From Rhodospirillales bacterium (GTDB taxonomy: Bacteria; Pseudomonadota; Alphaproteobacteria; Acetobacterales; Acetobacteraceae): a stretch of DNA of 46,505 bases. Both the position numbers and the translations under genes were made by a program. Within the stretch, counting starts at the first letter, position 1; every line of letters starts with the position of its first letter. The stretch covers positions 1 through 46,505 of the forward strand of contig JAGXAO010000005.1 of NCBI GenBank assembly GCA_018971565.1. The letters run 5' to 3'. This document shows, one piece after another, positions 28,810 to 38,355 of this stretch. The notes under the pieces were generated by a model. It was not told where the DNA came from. It was given only the letters and a program-made list of their open reading frames with translations, and did no database searches.

Positions 28810-31539
28810 TTGGCAAAATCGTCGGATGACCCCAGCACAGCGACCGCAGCTTATTTAAGAGGTGTGCAGAATGGTCCTAACGCATTATTCTGGCTAAATC
28901 GGGCACGCAGGCTTGCGCCGAATGACCCAAGAATTGAACTGGAAATTGCGCGGCAGGAATTATCTGCAGGTCTGCCACGCGCAAAGCTCGCACATGCGGC
29001 ATTTCTGCGATTAGCCGAACAATATGACATTGCTCCCGCATGGATTGGTGCTGCCGTTGCCGCCCAGGTTTTGGGAGATGCCGCAGCCAGCGCGCGAGCT
29101 TTGGAGGCATTACTCAACCGCCATTGTATACCGGATGAAAAAAGCTTTTCTGCATTTGCGCAGCATATCGCTATCGCGGCTGGCTATAATGGCTATCAGG
29201 GCTATAACGCCGCAGGAGAATTGGTTAGCACAGGGTCTGGTCGGCTCCTGGGAGCCAATCTAAACCATCAGGCCATTCTACGCATAGAAGGCATGGTGGA
29301 ATACAAGGCTGGCGGTTTAAGCGGCTGGGCGGTACGTCCCGCCTCGCCCGATCAGCCTCCTTGCCTAACGTTAAGGGACTCACTAGGCCGCTCGTTCATC
29401 GTCAAATGCACCACCCTTCTTCCAGCAGATACTTCCAACCCGCTTTTACCTCGCTATAAATTTCGCGTACCTCTTTCAAGGATAAACGGCCTCCTTCCGC
29501 CCTTTATTCTGTCTGGTTCAGGGGGCAGCCAGCTTATGGGCTCACCCATAGATCCGAATCAGATACAATGTTTACCCGTCGGCGCCTCTTCTAGAGGGAG
29601 ACCTCCCGAAGTCATTCCGAAATCCGCGCCGCTTGTGCTGGTTATGCCTGTTTATGGCGGCGTTAGAGAAACTCAGGTGGCCATTCGTTCAGTCCTCAAG
29701 GCTGCTCCACCAGGCATCAGGTTCGTTGTGGTAAACGATGCATCTCCGGAACATGTACTTAACAAGTGGCTTACAAAGCTAGCCGCCGAGCGCAAGATCG
29801 AATTGTTTCAGCACGCTCAAAATCTCGGCTTTTGTGCCGCAGCCAACACTGGCTTTGCCGAAGCAATCGGGTGTGATGTGCTTTTGCTTAACAGTGACAT
29901 TCTCATGCCCGCCGGTGCAATCGAGGCTTTGAACCGAACTGCCTATTCCGACCCCGCGATCGGGACAGTAACTCCATTTTCGAATGAAGCAACAATTTGC
30001 AGCTATCCAGATGTTTATTCTGGAAACGTAATGCCAGATTTGATAACAACAAATCTATTCAACCACCTGGCTGCAACAGCCAATCACGCAGCACGCGTTG
30101 AAATTCCAACTGGCGTTGGTTTCTGTATGTATATCCGGCACGACTGTCTATCCGCGACAGGAAATTTTCGAGCAGAAGTTTTTGCGCAAGGATACGGCGA
30201 AGAAAATGATTTTTGTATCCGCGCACGCCATCTTGGCTACAAGCACGTAGCCGCCATGGATGCATACGTTGCTCATCAGGGTGGCGTGTCATTTAAAAGC
30301 TCTACGAAGGCATTGGTTAGCCGGAATTCAAAGCTACTAAATCAATTCTATCCCGGCTATAATGACTTAATAAAAGAGTACGTAAAGAAGGATCCGGCGG
30401 CTCCATTCAGAACCGCGCTAGATGAAGCCAGGCTACGCCATATTCAGAAGGGCAAAAAATCTGTTCTGTTTATTAGTCATGCACATGGCGGTGGAGTTAC
30501 AAAATATGTCGATCAAGAAATTTCAAATGCTCGCGATAAAGGATTAAACCCCTTACTTCTGACAACTGAATTTCCAAAAGATACCAGCAAGGCACCATAC
30601 CCGTGGCCTTCCCTATTATGCGCCGGGAACCCCAAAGATTACCCCAACCTTACATTTATAATGCCGCGGGATTTGACAGCCTTGCTTTGCCTATTACGAC
30701 AGCTCAATGTTGTGCGCGTTGAGCTGCATCATATGCTGGGTCAACACAAGGTAATCCGCGGCATTTCCGAGGCTCTCAATGTTCCGCAGCGCATAACGAT
30801 TCACGATTATGCCAGCTTCTGCCCACGGGTTAATCTCTTAAATCGGCCGGAACCATCCGCACCTCTCCGGTATTGCGGTGAACCTGATATCGCCGGATGC
30901 GAACGATGCTGCTCTCAAGAAAAAGAGGGGGTTTTTGAACCACTTCCCATTAAAGCCCTTCTCGCGCGTTCACAGAGAGAATTAAAGTCGGCGGATCGCA
31001 TAACCGTCCCTTCTGAGGATGTCGCGCGACGCCTTACCCGGCATTTTCCTTCTATTTCTGTAAATCTAATGCCGTGGGAATTAGATTCCGAATCCGTAAC
31101 ATTAAAAGCACCTCGCTCCGGGAAACGGCGTATCGCAGTAATTGGCGGAATTGGGCCCCAGAAGGGTTTTGATGTTCTACTTGATTGTGCGAACGATATT
31201 AAAAGAAGATGTCTGCCGCTGGAATTCGTTGTAATCGGAAACAGCGCCGACGATGCTCTGCTTCTGGAGGCTGGGATTTTTGTTAGCGGCGCCTACAAAG
31301 CTGACGAGATTCATAATTTAATCATCGAATCTCAAGCTGACCTTGCATTCGTTCCATCAATTTGCCCCGAAACTTGGTGTTTTGTATTGTCCGAAGCCTG
31401 GCAAGCGGGGTTATACACTGTTGCTTTCGACCTGGGTGCACAGGCTGAACGTATCCGCGCAACTGGCCGTGGCGCAATTTTGCCTCTGGGTCTTCCTCCT
31501 GAGCGTATTAACAATTCCCTAATGAGCATCACGTTTTGA
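28810..31539 (+). CDS. Multidomain glycosyltransferase: TPR-like N-terminus, GT2 domain, GT4-like C-terminal domain
   Basis: TPR-like helices in the first ~120 aa; GT2 LVLVMPVYGGVRETQVAIRSVL...FVVVNDASPEHVL...NLGFCAAANTGFAEA...VLLLNSDILMPAGAIEAL; GT4-like LFISHAHGGGVTKYVDQ...IAVIGGIGPQKGFDVLLDCA...CPETWCFVLSEAWQAG. Confidence 0.85.
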   Translation: MAKSSDDPSTATAAYLRGVQNGPNALFWLNRARRLAPNDPRIELEIARQELSAGLPRAKLAHAAFLRLAEQYDIAPAWIGAAVAAQVLGDAAASARALEALLNRHCIPDEKSFSAFAQHIAIAAGYNGYQGYNAAGELVSTGSGRLLGANLNHQAILRIEGMVEYKAGGLSGWAVRPASPDQPPCLTLRDSLGRSFIVKCTTLLPADTSNPLLPRYKFRVPLSRINGLLPPFILSGSGGSQLMGSPIDPNQIQCLPVGASSRGRPPEVIPKSAPLVLVMPVYGGVRETQVAIRSVLKAAPPGIRFVVVNDASPEHVLNKWLTKLAAERKIELFQHAQNLGFCAAANTGFAEAIGCDVLLLNSDILMPAGAIEALNRTAYSDPAIGTVTPFSNEATICSYPDVYSGNVMPDLITTNLFNHLAATANHAARVEIPTGVGFCMYIRHDCLSATGNFRAEVFAQGYGEENDFCIRARHLGYKHVAAMDAYVAHQGGVSFKSSTKALVSRNSKLLNQFYPGYNDLIKEYVKKDPAAPFRTALDEARLRHIQKGKKSVLFISHAHGGGVTKYVDQEISNARDKGLNPLLLTTEFPKDTSKAPYPWPSLLCAGNPKDYPNLTFIMPRDLTALLCLLRQLNVVRVELHHMLGQHKVIRGISEALNVPQRITIHDYASFCPRVNLLNRPEPSAPLRYCGEPDIAGCERCCSQEKEGVFEPLPIKALLARSQRELKSADRITVPSEDVARRLTRHFPSISVNLMPWELDSESVTLKAPRSGKRRIAVIGGIGPQKGFDVLLDCANDIKRRCLPLEFVVIGNSADDALLLEAGIFVSGAYKADEIHNLIIESQADLAFVPSICPETWCFVLSEAWQAGLYTVAFDLGAQAERIRATGRGAILPLGLPPERINNSLMSITF

Positions 31540-31665
31540 TCACGCGCCCCCCTTTAGCGGAAAATCTCTTTTTCTCTTACATTAATTCGCCAACGCTTTG
31601 CGCCTGAAGTAATTTCTGCAACAATACCAGCCGACGGTAACTCATACTGCCCTTAAGGAACGATA

Positions 31666-32589
31666 ATGGCCGCTGTTAAAACTGCTTCTGCCCAGCCCAA
31701 GAAAGCACCGGTTGTTGAGCCAGCGAATCATGGCACTTCGGAAAAATTTGGAGCACAGGTTCAGGAGCTGAAGGTTACAGGGCACTTGATGGCTCTTCCC
31801 CCGGGCCTGTTTTGCTTTGTGAATGAGCTTAATGCCGGCGCCGGGATGCATAATGGTATGCCTGGCGTTCGCGTTTCTCCCCCCCCCATTGGCGGTCAAA
31901 ATGTTGAAATCTCCGGTTTTCGCTCTGATGGCTGGCTAAGCGCTGAAGGCGACGCCGTACTTGTGCGCATAAAAAACCAACCGGCTCAGGTTCTTGTAAC
32001 CATTTATCAACTCGCCAACATGCCAGATTCTTCGCCCCGGTTACAGGTCCGGCAGTTGTTGGGTGAAGCTCATATCGCCTCCAACGGTGCTCCAGCTGCG
32101 GCCGCCACGCCTGAACGCCCTGCCGCACCTGAAAGCCCCGCAGATATTACGGCTCACATTCAATCTCGTGGAGACGTCGGCATTAAATTTGGCGAGTGGA
32201 TGGGTGAAAAAGGCAGCCAAAACTGGATTGAGGGGTTTGCAATTCATGCCCCTGATGGGATCGCGCCTGCAGAGTTAACCTATCAGGCCGTTCTCGGCAG
32301 AGGGTGGCTATCCCCTTGGGTAGATGCCGGTCAATATTGCGGCTCGCGCGGTATGGCCTTGCCTCTCCTAGGGCTTCGCGTCCGCTTAAGCGGCGGTGCC
32401 GCAGAACAATATGATATCAGCTACGCCGCGACCTTCATTGGCGGTGCAAGTAGCGGCCCGGTAGGTAATGATGAAACTTGCGAAGCGGAAAACCTGGCGC
32501 CACTTGAATCTTTTCAAATTATCCTCACGCCTCGCGGCCGAAAAGGCACAAAGCCAAAAGGCAAAGGGGCGGAACCGAGGGCACTGTGA
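31666..32589 (+). CDS. Uncharacterised protein with ChW-like (clostridial hydrophobic W repeat) C-terminal half
   Basis: 307-aa ORF starting ATG; LTYQAVLGRGWLSPWVDAGQYCGSRGMALPLLGLRVRLSGGAAEQYDISYAATFIGG resembles ChW repeats (Y..H..n.GW..wv..G...Gt.g..lr.EalrI.L...YdI.Y); no signal peptide seen; 4-nt overlap with the next GT gene. Confidence 0.6.
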   Translation: MAAVKTASAQPKKAPVVEPANHGTSEKFGAQVQELKVTGHLMALPPGLFCFVNELNAGAGMHNGMPGVRVSPPPIGGQNVEISGFRSDGWLSAEGDAVLVRIKNQPAQVLVTIYQLANMPDSSPRLQVRQLLGEAHIASNGAPAAAATPERPAAPESPADITAHIQSRGDVGIKFGEWMGEKGSQNWIEGFAIHAPDGIAPAELTYQAVLGRGWLSPWVDAGQYCGSRGMALPLLGLRVRLSGGAAEQYDISYAATFIGGASSGPVGNDETCEAENLAPLESFQIILTPRGRKGTKPKGKGAEPRAL

Positions 32590-33884
32590 ACTTTCTGTTC
32601 GTTCACCAGAACTTTCCTGGGCAATATGTTCATCTTCTGCGGAGCCTGCTGGCTGACAATTTGGCGCGGCCAGGCACGCACGAAATTGTGTTTATGACGG
32701 AGCCAAACCAAAATTATATGGATGGCGTCCGCAAGGTGACTTATTCCCGCCCCCCGCCGGCTCCAAAAGCGCTGGCACCCGCGGCATGGGAATTTGAGAG
32801 CGCGGCGCTGCGCGCCCAGGCTGGATACCAGGGCGCACAACAAATTAAGGCTCTGGGTTTTAAACCTGACATCATCATCGGTCATCACGGCTGGGGAGAG
32901 ATGTTGAATTTGTGTGATGTGTTTCCTGGCGTACCCATTCTTGGCTATTTTGAATTTTACTACAGAATTTATAATTCAGACGTAAATTTTGACCCTGAAT
33001 TTCAGATGGATGAACCACGCTTCGGCGCGGTTCGCGCCAAAAATACAATCAATCTTTTGGCAGTAGCCCTTGAGCAGTGGGGACAGACCCCCACGCACTG
33101 GCAGTATGCAACCTATCCAGGTTGGGCAAAGGATAAGATTCGCATTATTGAGGAAGGCGTAAACCTTGAGCAGTGCGCGCCAGAACCGGCACTGCGCAAG
33201 AAAAAAATTACCGTTGGCCCTTTAACGGTTACGCCTAAACAAAAATTGCTAACATTCGTTTCACGTAACCTGGAGCCCTATCGGGGCTTCCACACATTAA
33301 TGCGCGCCCTGCCAAAAATTCTCGATGAATGTCCAAATCTTGTTGTTTCAATCGTCGGGGGCGATGAAGTCAGCTACGGCGCTCCACCACCTAACGGCGG
33401 CAGTTGGAAGAACGTGTTCTTAAAGGAGGTTGAAGGTCGAATTGATCTTTCTCGTGTTCATTTCATGGGAAAAGTTAAATATCAAGATCATCTGACTCTA
33501 TTGAAAAGATCGGATGCTCATATCTATCTAAGCTATCCGTTCGTGGCTTCGTGGTCGCTGAGAGAAGCGTTAGCATGTGGCTGCGTTATTATCGGGGCCG
33601 ACAGCACAACGGTAACGGAATTTATAAAGGATGGTGTAAACGGGCTGATTACACCCACCCTCGACTCAAACAAATTGGCTGATAATGCATTAAGGGTTCT
33701 GGGTGACAGTACCCTATCCGCTAAACTGCGCCTGGGGGCTCGGGAATATGCCGAAAAACATCTGAGCATGGAAAATTATCTTCATAGATATCGCGCCTAT
33801 ATTGAAGAAATCGTTGGCCAGCCGCTCATTAAAGCTCTTCCGGGAACGCCCGCAAAAAAATCACGCTCCCAGGCCCGCGCCTAA
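32586..33884 (+). CDS. Glycosyltransferase family 4 protein (Glyco_trans_4-type N-terminus)
   Basis: MNFLFVHQNFPGQYVHLLRSL N-terminus; LTFVSRNLEPYRGFHTLMRALPKIL; VHFMGKVKYQDHLTLLKRSDAHIYLSYPFVASWSLREALACGCVIIGADS. Confidence 0.9.
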   Translation: MNFLFVHQNFPGQYVHLLRSLLADNLARPGTHEIVFMTEPNQNYMDGVRKVTYSRPPPAPKALAPAAWEFESAALRAQAGYQGAQQIKALGFKPDIIIGHHGWGEMLNLCDVFPGVPILGYFEFYYRIYNSDVNFDPEFQMDEPRFGAVRAKNTINLLAVALEQWGQTPTHWQYATYPGWAKDKIRIIEEGVNLEQCAPEPALRKKKITVGPLTVTPKQKLLTFVSRNLEPYRGFHTLMRALPKILDECPNLVVSIVGGDEVSYGAPPPNGGSWKNVFLKEVEGRIDLSRVHFMGKVKYQDHLTLLKRSDAHIYLSYPFVASWSLREALACGCVIIGADSTTVTEFIKDGVNGLITPTLDSNKLADNALRVLGDSTLSAKLRLGAREYAEKHLSMENYLHRYRAYIEEIVGQPLIKALPGTPAKKSRSQARA

Positions 33885-33919
33885 TGCCGCAAACATTGAA
33901 GCAATCCGTTGAGGAGAAT

Positions 33920-35182
33920 TTATCGTCCTTGAATTTTATTCTGCTGCAAACGCCATTTTGCCACTGACAAGGCCATAAGCGTGATAATGGATGTAATAAT
34001 CAGGTACATTGCCGGGCTACGCGGATCCCCCGTTGCAGAAATCAAATAAGTAAAAATGAATGGCGCTGCACCACCAAAAATGGCGATGCCAAGAGCATAT
34101 CCCATGGATAAACCTATGCCCCTCTCCTTAACCAAAAACACCAGCCCCATAAAGCCATTTAACGGTGCGTTATAGGGAAGCCCCAAAAAGGCGAACATTA
34201 GGGAAAGCAGGAACAACGCCAAACTTGTTGGCCACACCTGCAGAGCATAAAAGGCTGGGTAAGCCATGGCAGCCATTGCTAGACAGGAATACAGCATATA
34301 GCTGTGGCTGTGAGATTTATCGAAACGCCTTGCAATAGCCAATCTTAGCGGCGTTAAGAATAAAAGCACCACATAAAGCAAACACACAATAGCCAGAGTT
34401 TCTTTTACCTGTACGCCAAGTTCCGTTTTCCCATAGGTAGGCAAATAAAGAACTAGATAAGTCTGTGCTGTACCAATCGCCACCATCCCCGCCGCGATAA
34501 CGATATTTGATAGCACCACACTTGGCCGTTGCCGGGGCGCCTCTTTTTGTTCAAAAAATAGTGGTGCATCTTCTATTCGGCGCCTTAACAGCAATGCAGC
34601 TATGCCACCCATCGCTCCCACGGCAAAAGCAATCCGAAAAGGTTGAAAACCAAGCGCCGCCCCCTCCCCTGTAAGCATCCAGGCAATGCCGGCGGCCAAT
34701 AAACCAGACAGATTTTGGCTAACACCCTGCCAGGCCGCCGCCTCGGTTTCCATCCCGGCCGAATGTTCAATCATCAAAGCCGTCGAACTTCCAAACTCTC
34801 CACCCAATGCAAAACCTTGCATCAGGCGCGCCAAAAGCACGCCGAGGGGAGCCAGGAGACCAATGTGCTCATAGCCCGGCAGCACCGCCAACATCAAAAT
34901 CGCGATCGTCATTATCGAAATTGACAGGATCATGCATGCTGAACGCCCTCTTGAATCAGCATAAGCGCCAAGTATGGCTGCACCCACAGGCCGTGCAAAA
35001 AAAGACACTCCAAAAGTCCCAAACGTCAAAAGCAATTGCGACGTCTGACTCTGCACTGGAAAAAATATCTTGCCGAGATTGAGTGCGAAAAAGCCATAGA
35101 TAAAAAAATCGTAAAACTCTAAGGCATTTCCGGCCGAAGCGGCGCTTATCATTCTTATCCGCTGTAGTTTCAAAGGTCGCAT
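33920..35182 (-). CDS. MFS transporter, metabolite:H+ symporter (MHS)-like
   Basis: SAASAGNALEFYDFFIYGFFALNLGKIFFP, GVSFFARPVGAAILGAYADSRGR, LMQGFALGGEFGSST. Confidence 0.88.
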   Translation of the reverse strand: MRPLKLQRIRMISAASAGNALEFYDFFIYGFFALNLGKIFFPVQSQTSQLLLTFGTFGVSFFARPVGAAILGAYADSRGRSACMILSISIMTIAILMLAVLPGYEHIGLLAPLGVLLARLMQGFALGGEFGSSTALMIEHSAGMETEAAAWQGVSQNLSGLLAAGIAWMLTGEGAALGFQPFRIAFAVGAMGGIAALLLRRRIEDAPLFFEQKEAPRQRPSVVLSNIVIAAGMVAIGTAQTYLVLYLPTYGKTELGVQVKETLAIVCLLYVVLLFLTPLRLAIARRFDKSHSHSYMLYSCLAMAAMAYPAFYALQVWPTSLALFLLSLMFAFLGLPYNAPLNGFMGLVFLVKERGIGLSMGYALGIAIFGGAAPFIFTYLISATGDPRSPAMYLIITSIITLMALSVAKWRLQQNKIQGR

Positions 35183-35239
35183 CGGCGCGGCTTCCTTACT
35201 TTAACTGCACCACAATATGGCGGCAAAACGCGTAAACGC

Positions 35240-35262
35240 AAAAACGGCGCCTCACGGCGCCG
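35240..35262 (-). terminator. Rho-independent terminator downstream of pnp
   Basis: Minus strand reads CGGCGCC-GTGA-GGCGCCG-TTTTT; 7-bp perfect stem (35245-35251 / 35256-35262) followed by T5. Confidence 0.85.
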
Positions 35263-35287
35263 CTTCTGTTGGTCGGGCAAGAATTGT

Positions 35288-37450
35288 TCAGCCTTCAGCC
35301 TGTGCTTCCCGTTCTTTCTTGCCTTTATTAACGCCCACCTTATCGGTGATATCCTCACCGGTTTCCTGGTCAACTACGCGCATGGAGAGCTTCACCTTGC
35401 CGCGGTCATCGAAACCGATAACCTTAACCTTAACGGCATCGCCCTGCTTCACTACATCGGTAGTTTTAACAACGCGGCCCTGAGCCAGTTCAGAGATGTG
35501 AACAAGGCCATCTTTAGCCCCGAGGAAGTTTACGAAAGCGCCAAAATCAGCGGTCTTCACAACCTTGCCATTGTAAATGGCGCCAATCTCAGCTTCAGCG
35601 GTGATACCTTTGATCATATCAATCGCCGCCTGAATCTTCTTGTCGTCAGAGGCGGAAACCTTCACCGCGCCGCTATCATCGATATCAACCTTGGCGCCTG
35701 TCTTCTCCACGATATCGCGGATCACCTTGCCACCGGTGCCGATCACATCACGGATCTTTTCTTTGGGTACCTGGATGGTCACGATCTTCGGCGCGTTGGC
35801 AGAAACACCATCGCGGTTGCCGGTGAGCGCTTTGGCCATCTCGCCCAGAATGTGCAGGCGCCCGCCCTTAGCCTGCTCCAAGGCGATCTTCATGATCTCT
35901 GGAGTGATGGAAGTGATCTTGATATCCATCTGCAGTGCGGTAATGCCGCTCGCAGTTCCAGCCACCTTGAAATCCATGTCGCCGAGATGATCCTCGTCGC
36001 CCAGGATATCCGAGAGCACGGCAAAGCCTTTGTCTTCCTTAATCAGGCCCATGGCGATGCCCGCCACCGGGGATTTAAGCGGCACGCCGGCATCCATCAG
36101 CGCCAGCGAAGTGCCACAAACTGTTGCCATGGAGGATGAGCCGTTCGACTCGGTAATCTCAGAAACAACGCGCAGCGTGTACGGGAAGGCTTCCTTGGAA
36201 GGCAGCAGCGGGTGAACCGCGCGCCAAGCCAGCTTACCATGGCCGATTTCACGGCGGCCAGGCGAACCCATGCGGCCCGTTTCACCAACCGAGAACGGAG
36301 GAAAATTGTAATGGAGCATGAAATGCTCTTTGAACTCACCCTCGATCGCATCAACCAGCTGTTCATCCTGGGCGGTACCCAACGTGGCGACAACCAGCGC
36401 CTGTGTCTCACCACGGGTAAACAAAGCAGAGCCATGGGTGCGCGGCAGTACGCCAACTTCCGACAGAATGGGGCGCACGGTCTTGGTGTCGCGGCCATCA
36501 ATGCGCAGGCCGGTATCAAGAATGTTATTACGGACAATGTCCGCCTCCAACTCCTTGAACAGGCCTTTTGCCGCATCGGCGTTCAGCCCCTCTTCGGTCA
36601 GCGCGGCAGCGGCAGCCTTCTTGGCGGCTGCCAGCTTCTCATACCGCCCCTGCTTCTGGGTTTCCTTGTAAGCATCGGCGATAGAGGCACGAGCCAGCGC
36701 GTCCACACGCGCCTTCAGGGTCTTGGTCTCCTCGGATTCCTCCGTCAGCGCCCATGGCTCCTTGGCGGCAGCCTCGGCCAATTCAATAATCGCCTGGATC
36801 ACCGGCTGAAAACCAGCATGGCCAAACGTTACCGCGCCCAGCATAACCTCTTCGGAGAGTTCGGAGGCCTCTGACTCAACCATCAGCACACCCTCACCGG
36901 TGCCCGCCAGAACCAAGTCAAGCTTGCTCTCGGTACGCTCATCCGTGGTCGGGTTCAGCACATATTCGCCATTCACGTAACCAACGCGGGCGCCAGCCAC
37001 CGGGCCAAAGAAAGGAATGCCGGAGAGTGTCAGCGCTGCGGAAGCAGCCACCAAGGCGACGATATCAGGTTCGTTTTCCATGTCATGGCTCAACACCGTG
37101 ACAATAACCTGCACCTCATTGCGAAAGCCCTCTGGAAATAGCGGGCGGATCGGGCGATCAATCAGGCGGGAAATAAGCGTCTCGCGCTCAGTGGGGCGGC
37201 CCTCACGTTTGAAAAAACCACCAGGAATGCGTCCCGCCGCGTAGAATTTCTCCTGGTAATTCACGGTCAGCGGAAAGAAATCCTGCCCCGGCTTGGCTGC
37301 CTTGGCGCCAACCACGGTGGCCAGCACCACCGTATCACCGTAGGAAGCCACAACCGCACCATCAGCCTGGCGTGCAACTTTACCGGTTTCCAAAATAAGG
37401 GTCTTGCCGGCCCAATCCATTTCCTTGCGGAAATATTTGTCAAACATCAA
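35288..37450 (-). CDS. pnp: Polyribonucleotide nucleotidyltransferase
   Basis: [78 protein letters not shown]-terminal KH and S1 domains. Confidence 0.98.
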   Translation of the reverse strand: MMFDKYFRKEMDWAGKTLILETGKVARQADGAVVASYGDTVVLATVVGAKAAKPGQDFFPLTVNYQEKFYAAGRIPGGFFKREGRPTERETLISRLIDRPIRPLFPEGFRNEVQVIVTVLSHDMENEPDIVALVAASAALTLSGIPFFGPVAGARVGYVNGEYVLNPTTDERTESKLDLVLAGTGEGVLMVESEASELSEEVMLGAVTFGHAGFQPVIQAIIELAEAAAKEPWALTEESEETKTLKARVDALARASIADAYKETQKQGRYEKLAAAKKAAAAALTEEGLNADAAKGLFKELEADIVRNNILDTGLRIDGRDTKTVRPILSEVGVLPRTHGSALFTRGETQALVVATLGTAQDEQLVDAIEGEFKEHFMLHYNFPPFSVGETGRMGSPGRREIGHGKLAWRAVHPLLPSKEAFPYTLRVVSEITESNGSSSMATVCGTSLALMDAGVPLKSPVAGIAMGLIKEDKGFAVLSDILGDEDHLGDMDFKVAGTASGITALQMDIKITSITPEIMKIALEQAKGGRLHILGEMAKALTGNRDGVSANAPKIVTIQVPKEKIRDVIGTGGKVIRDIVEKTGAKVDIDDSGAVKVSASDDKKIQAAIDMIKGITAEAEIGAIYNGKVVKTADFGAFVNFLGAKDGLVHISELAQGRVVKTTDVVKQGDAVKVKVIGFDDRGKVKLSMRVVDQETGEDITDKVGVNKGKKEREAQAEG

Positions 37451-37574
37451 ACAGCTCCAACTGCGGAATCACAGTGCCTGCCGACGGGAATAAGCGCGTT
37501 AGCCGGTTTTTCAGGCGGCGCCTCGGGCGGCATGGGTCTGGCTGGGGCATTCACCCGCAACCACGGACCATGTG

Positions 37575-37672
37575 GCCGGAAACGCCGCGGAACTAAATTT
37601 CCGGCGGCGGCGCGGATCATCCCGATGGCGTCTGCCCCGTTATGCCGCTTTTTACACGCGCCAAAAGCGGCA
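37575..37672 (-). promoter_or_regulatory. Structured pnp 5' leader (two perfect stem-loops)
   Basis: GCCGGAAA(37575-37582)/TTTCCGGC(37598-37605) and TGCCGCTTTT(37643-37652)/AAAAGCGGCA(37663-37672) inverted repeats in the 296-nt gpt-pnp gap. Confidence 0.4.
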
Positions 37673-37746
37673 CGATGCGCGGTCTGTAGCGAGTTTTTCT
37701 TTCTTTGCCTAGCAGCTAGGTGTTTAAGGCCACCAACCGTCTGAAA

Positions 37747-38232
37747 TTATGAGGTTTGTGCCGCCAGAGGGGCAATAAATTGGGGTTCCGTATCCCAAGG
37801 AAACAAAATCCAGGTATCTTGGCTGACTTCAGTGATGAAAGTATCAACCATTGGTTTGCCGGCTGACTTGGCATAAATGCTGGCAAAATGCGCCCTTGGC
37901 AGCAAACCACGCACCTTCTTGGCGGTGGTGCCAGAATCAACCAGATCATCAATAATCAACCACCCATCCCCATCACCCGCCGCAATGGCGGCTTTCATAA
38001 TCATGGGCTCGCCGCGCTGCTCGCCGTCATATGTAACGACGCAGACGGTTTCAACCAGTCGGCATTCCAACTCCCTGGCCACGATCGCGGCAGGAATCAA
38101 GCCACCGCGCGTAATGGCCACAATACCCTTCCACGGCCCAACACCGTGCAGGCGCCACGCCAACGCTTTGGCATCGCGGTGAAGCTGGTCCCATGTAACG
38201 GTAAAGTAATGGCTTGCCATAGATTGAGCCAA
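37747..38232 (-). CDS. gpt: Xanthine(-guanine) phosphoribosyltransferase
   Basis: [55 protein letters not shown] (PRPP-binding motif). Confidence 0.92.
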   Translation of the reverse strand: MAQSMASHYFTVTWDQLHRDAKALAWRLHGVGPWKGIVAITRGGLIPAAIVARELECRLVETVCVVTYDGEQRGEPMIMKAAIAAGDGDGWLIIDDLVDSGTTAKKVRGLLPRAHFASIYAKSAGKPMVDTFITEVSQDTWILFPWDTEPQFIAPLAAQTS

Positions 38233-38355
38233 TAATGAACTGTTGTGCTCGCGTCTACCGTCACCATAAACCGGCCATCCATCACCCGGCTCAAATGGCG
38301 AATAATTGTAACGGGCATCGGGTCTATGTTAGCTTGCTGTAAATTGAGGATCGAT

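Noticed and set aside
35498-36874. Long plus-strand ORFs (213, 116, 220 and 117 aa) opposite pnp
   Set aside because: They are antisense to a highly conserved, codon-biased pnp gene and show no recognisable family; typical mirror ORFs of GC-rich coding DNA
37708-37720. Palindrome CCTAGCAGCTAGG between gpt and pnp
   Set aside because: Single-base centre leaves no hairpin loop and no T tract follows, so neither terminator nor known operator can be supported
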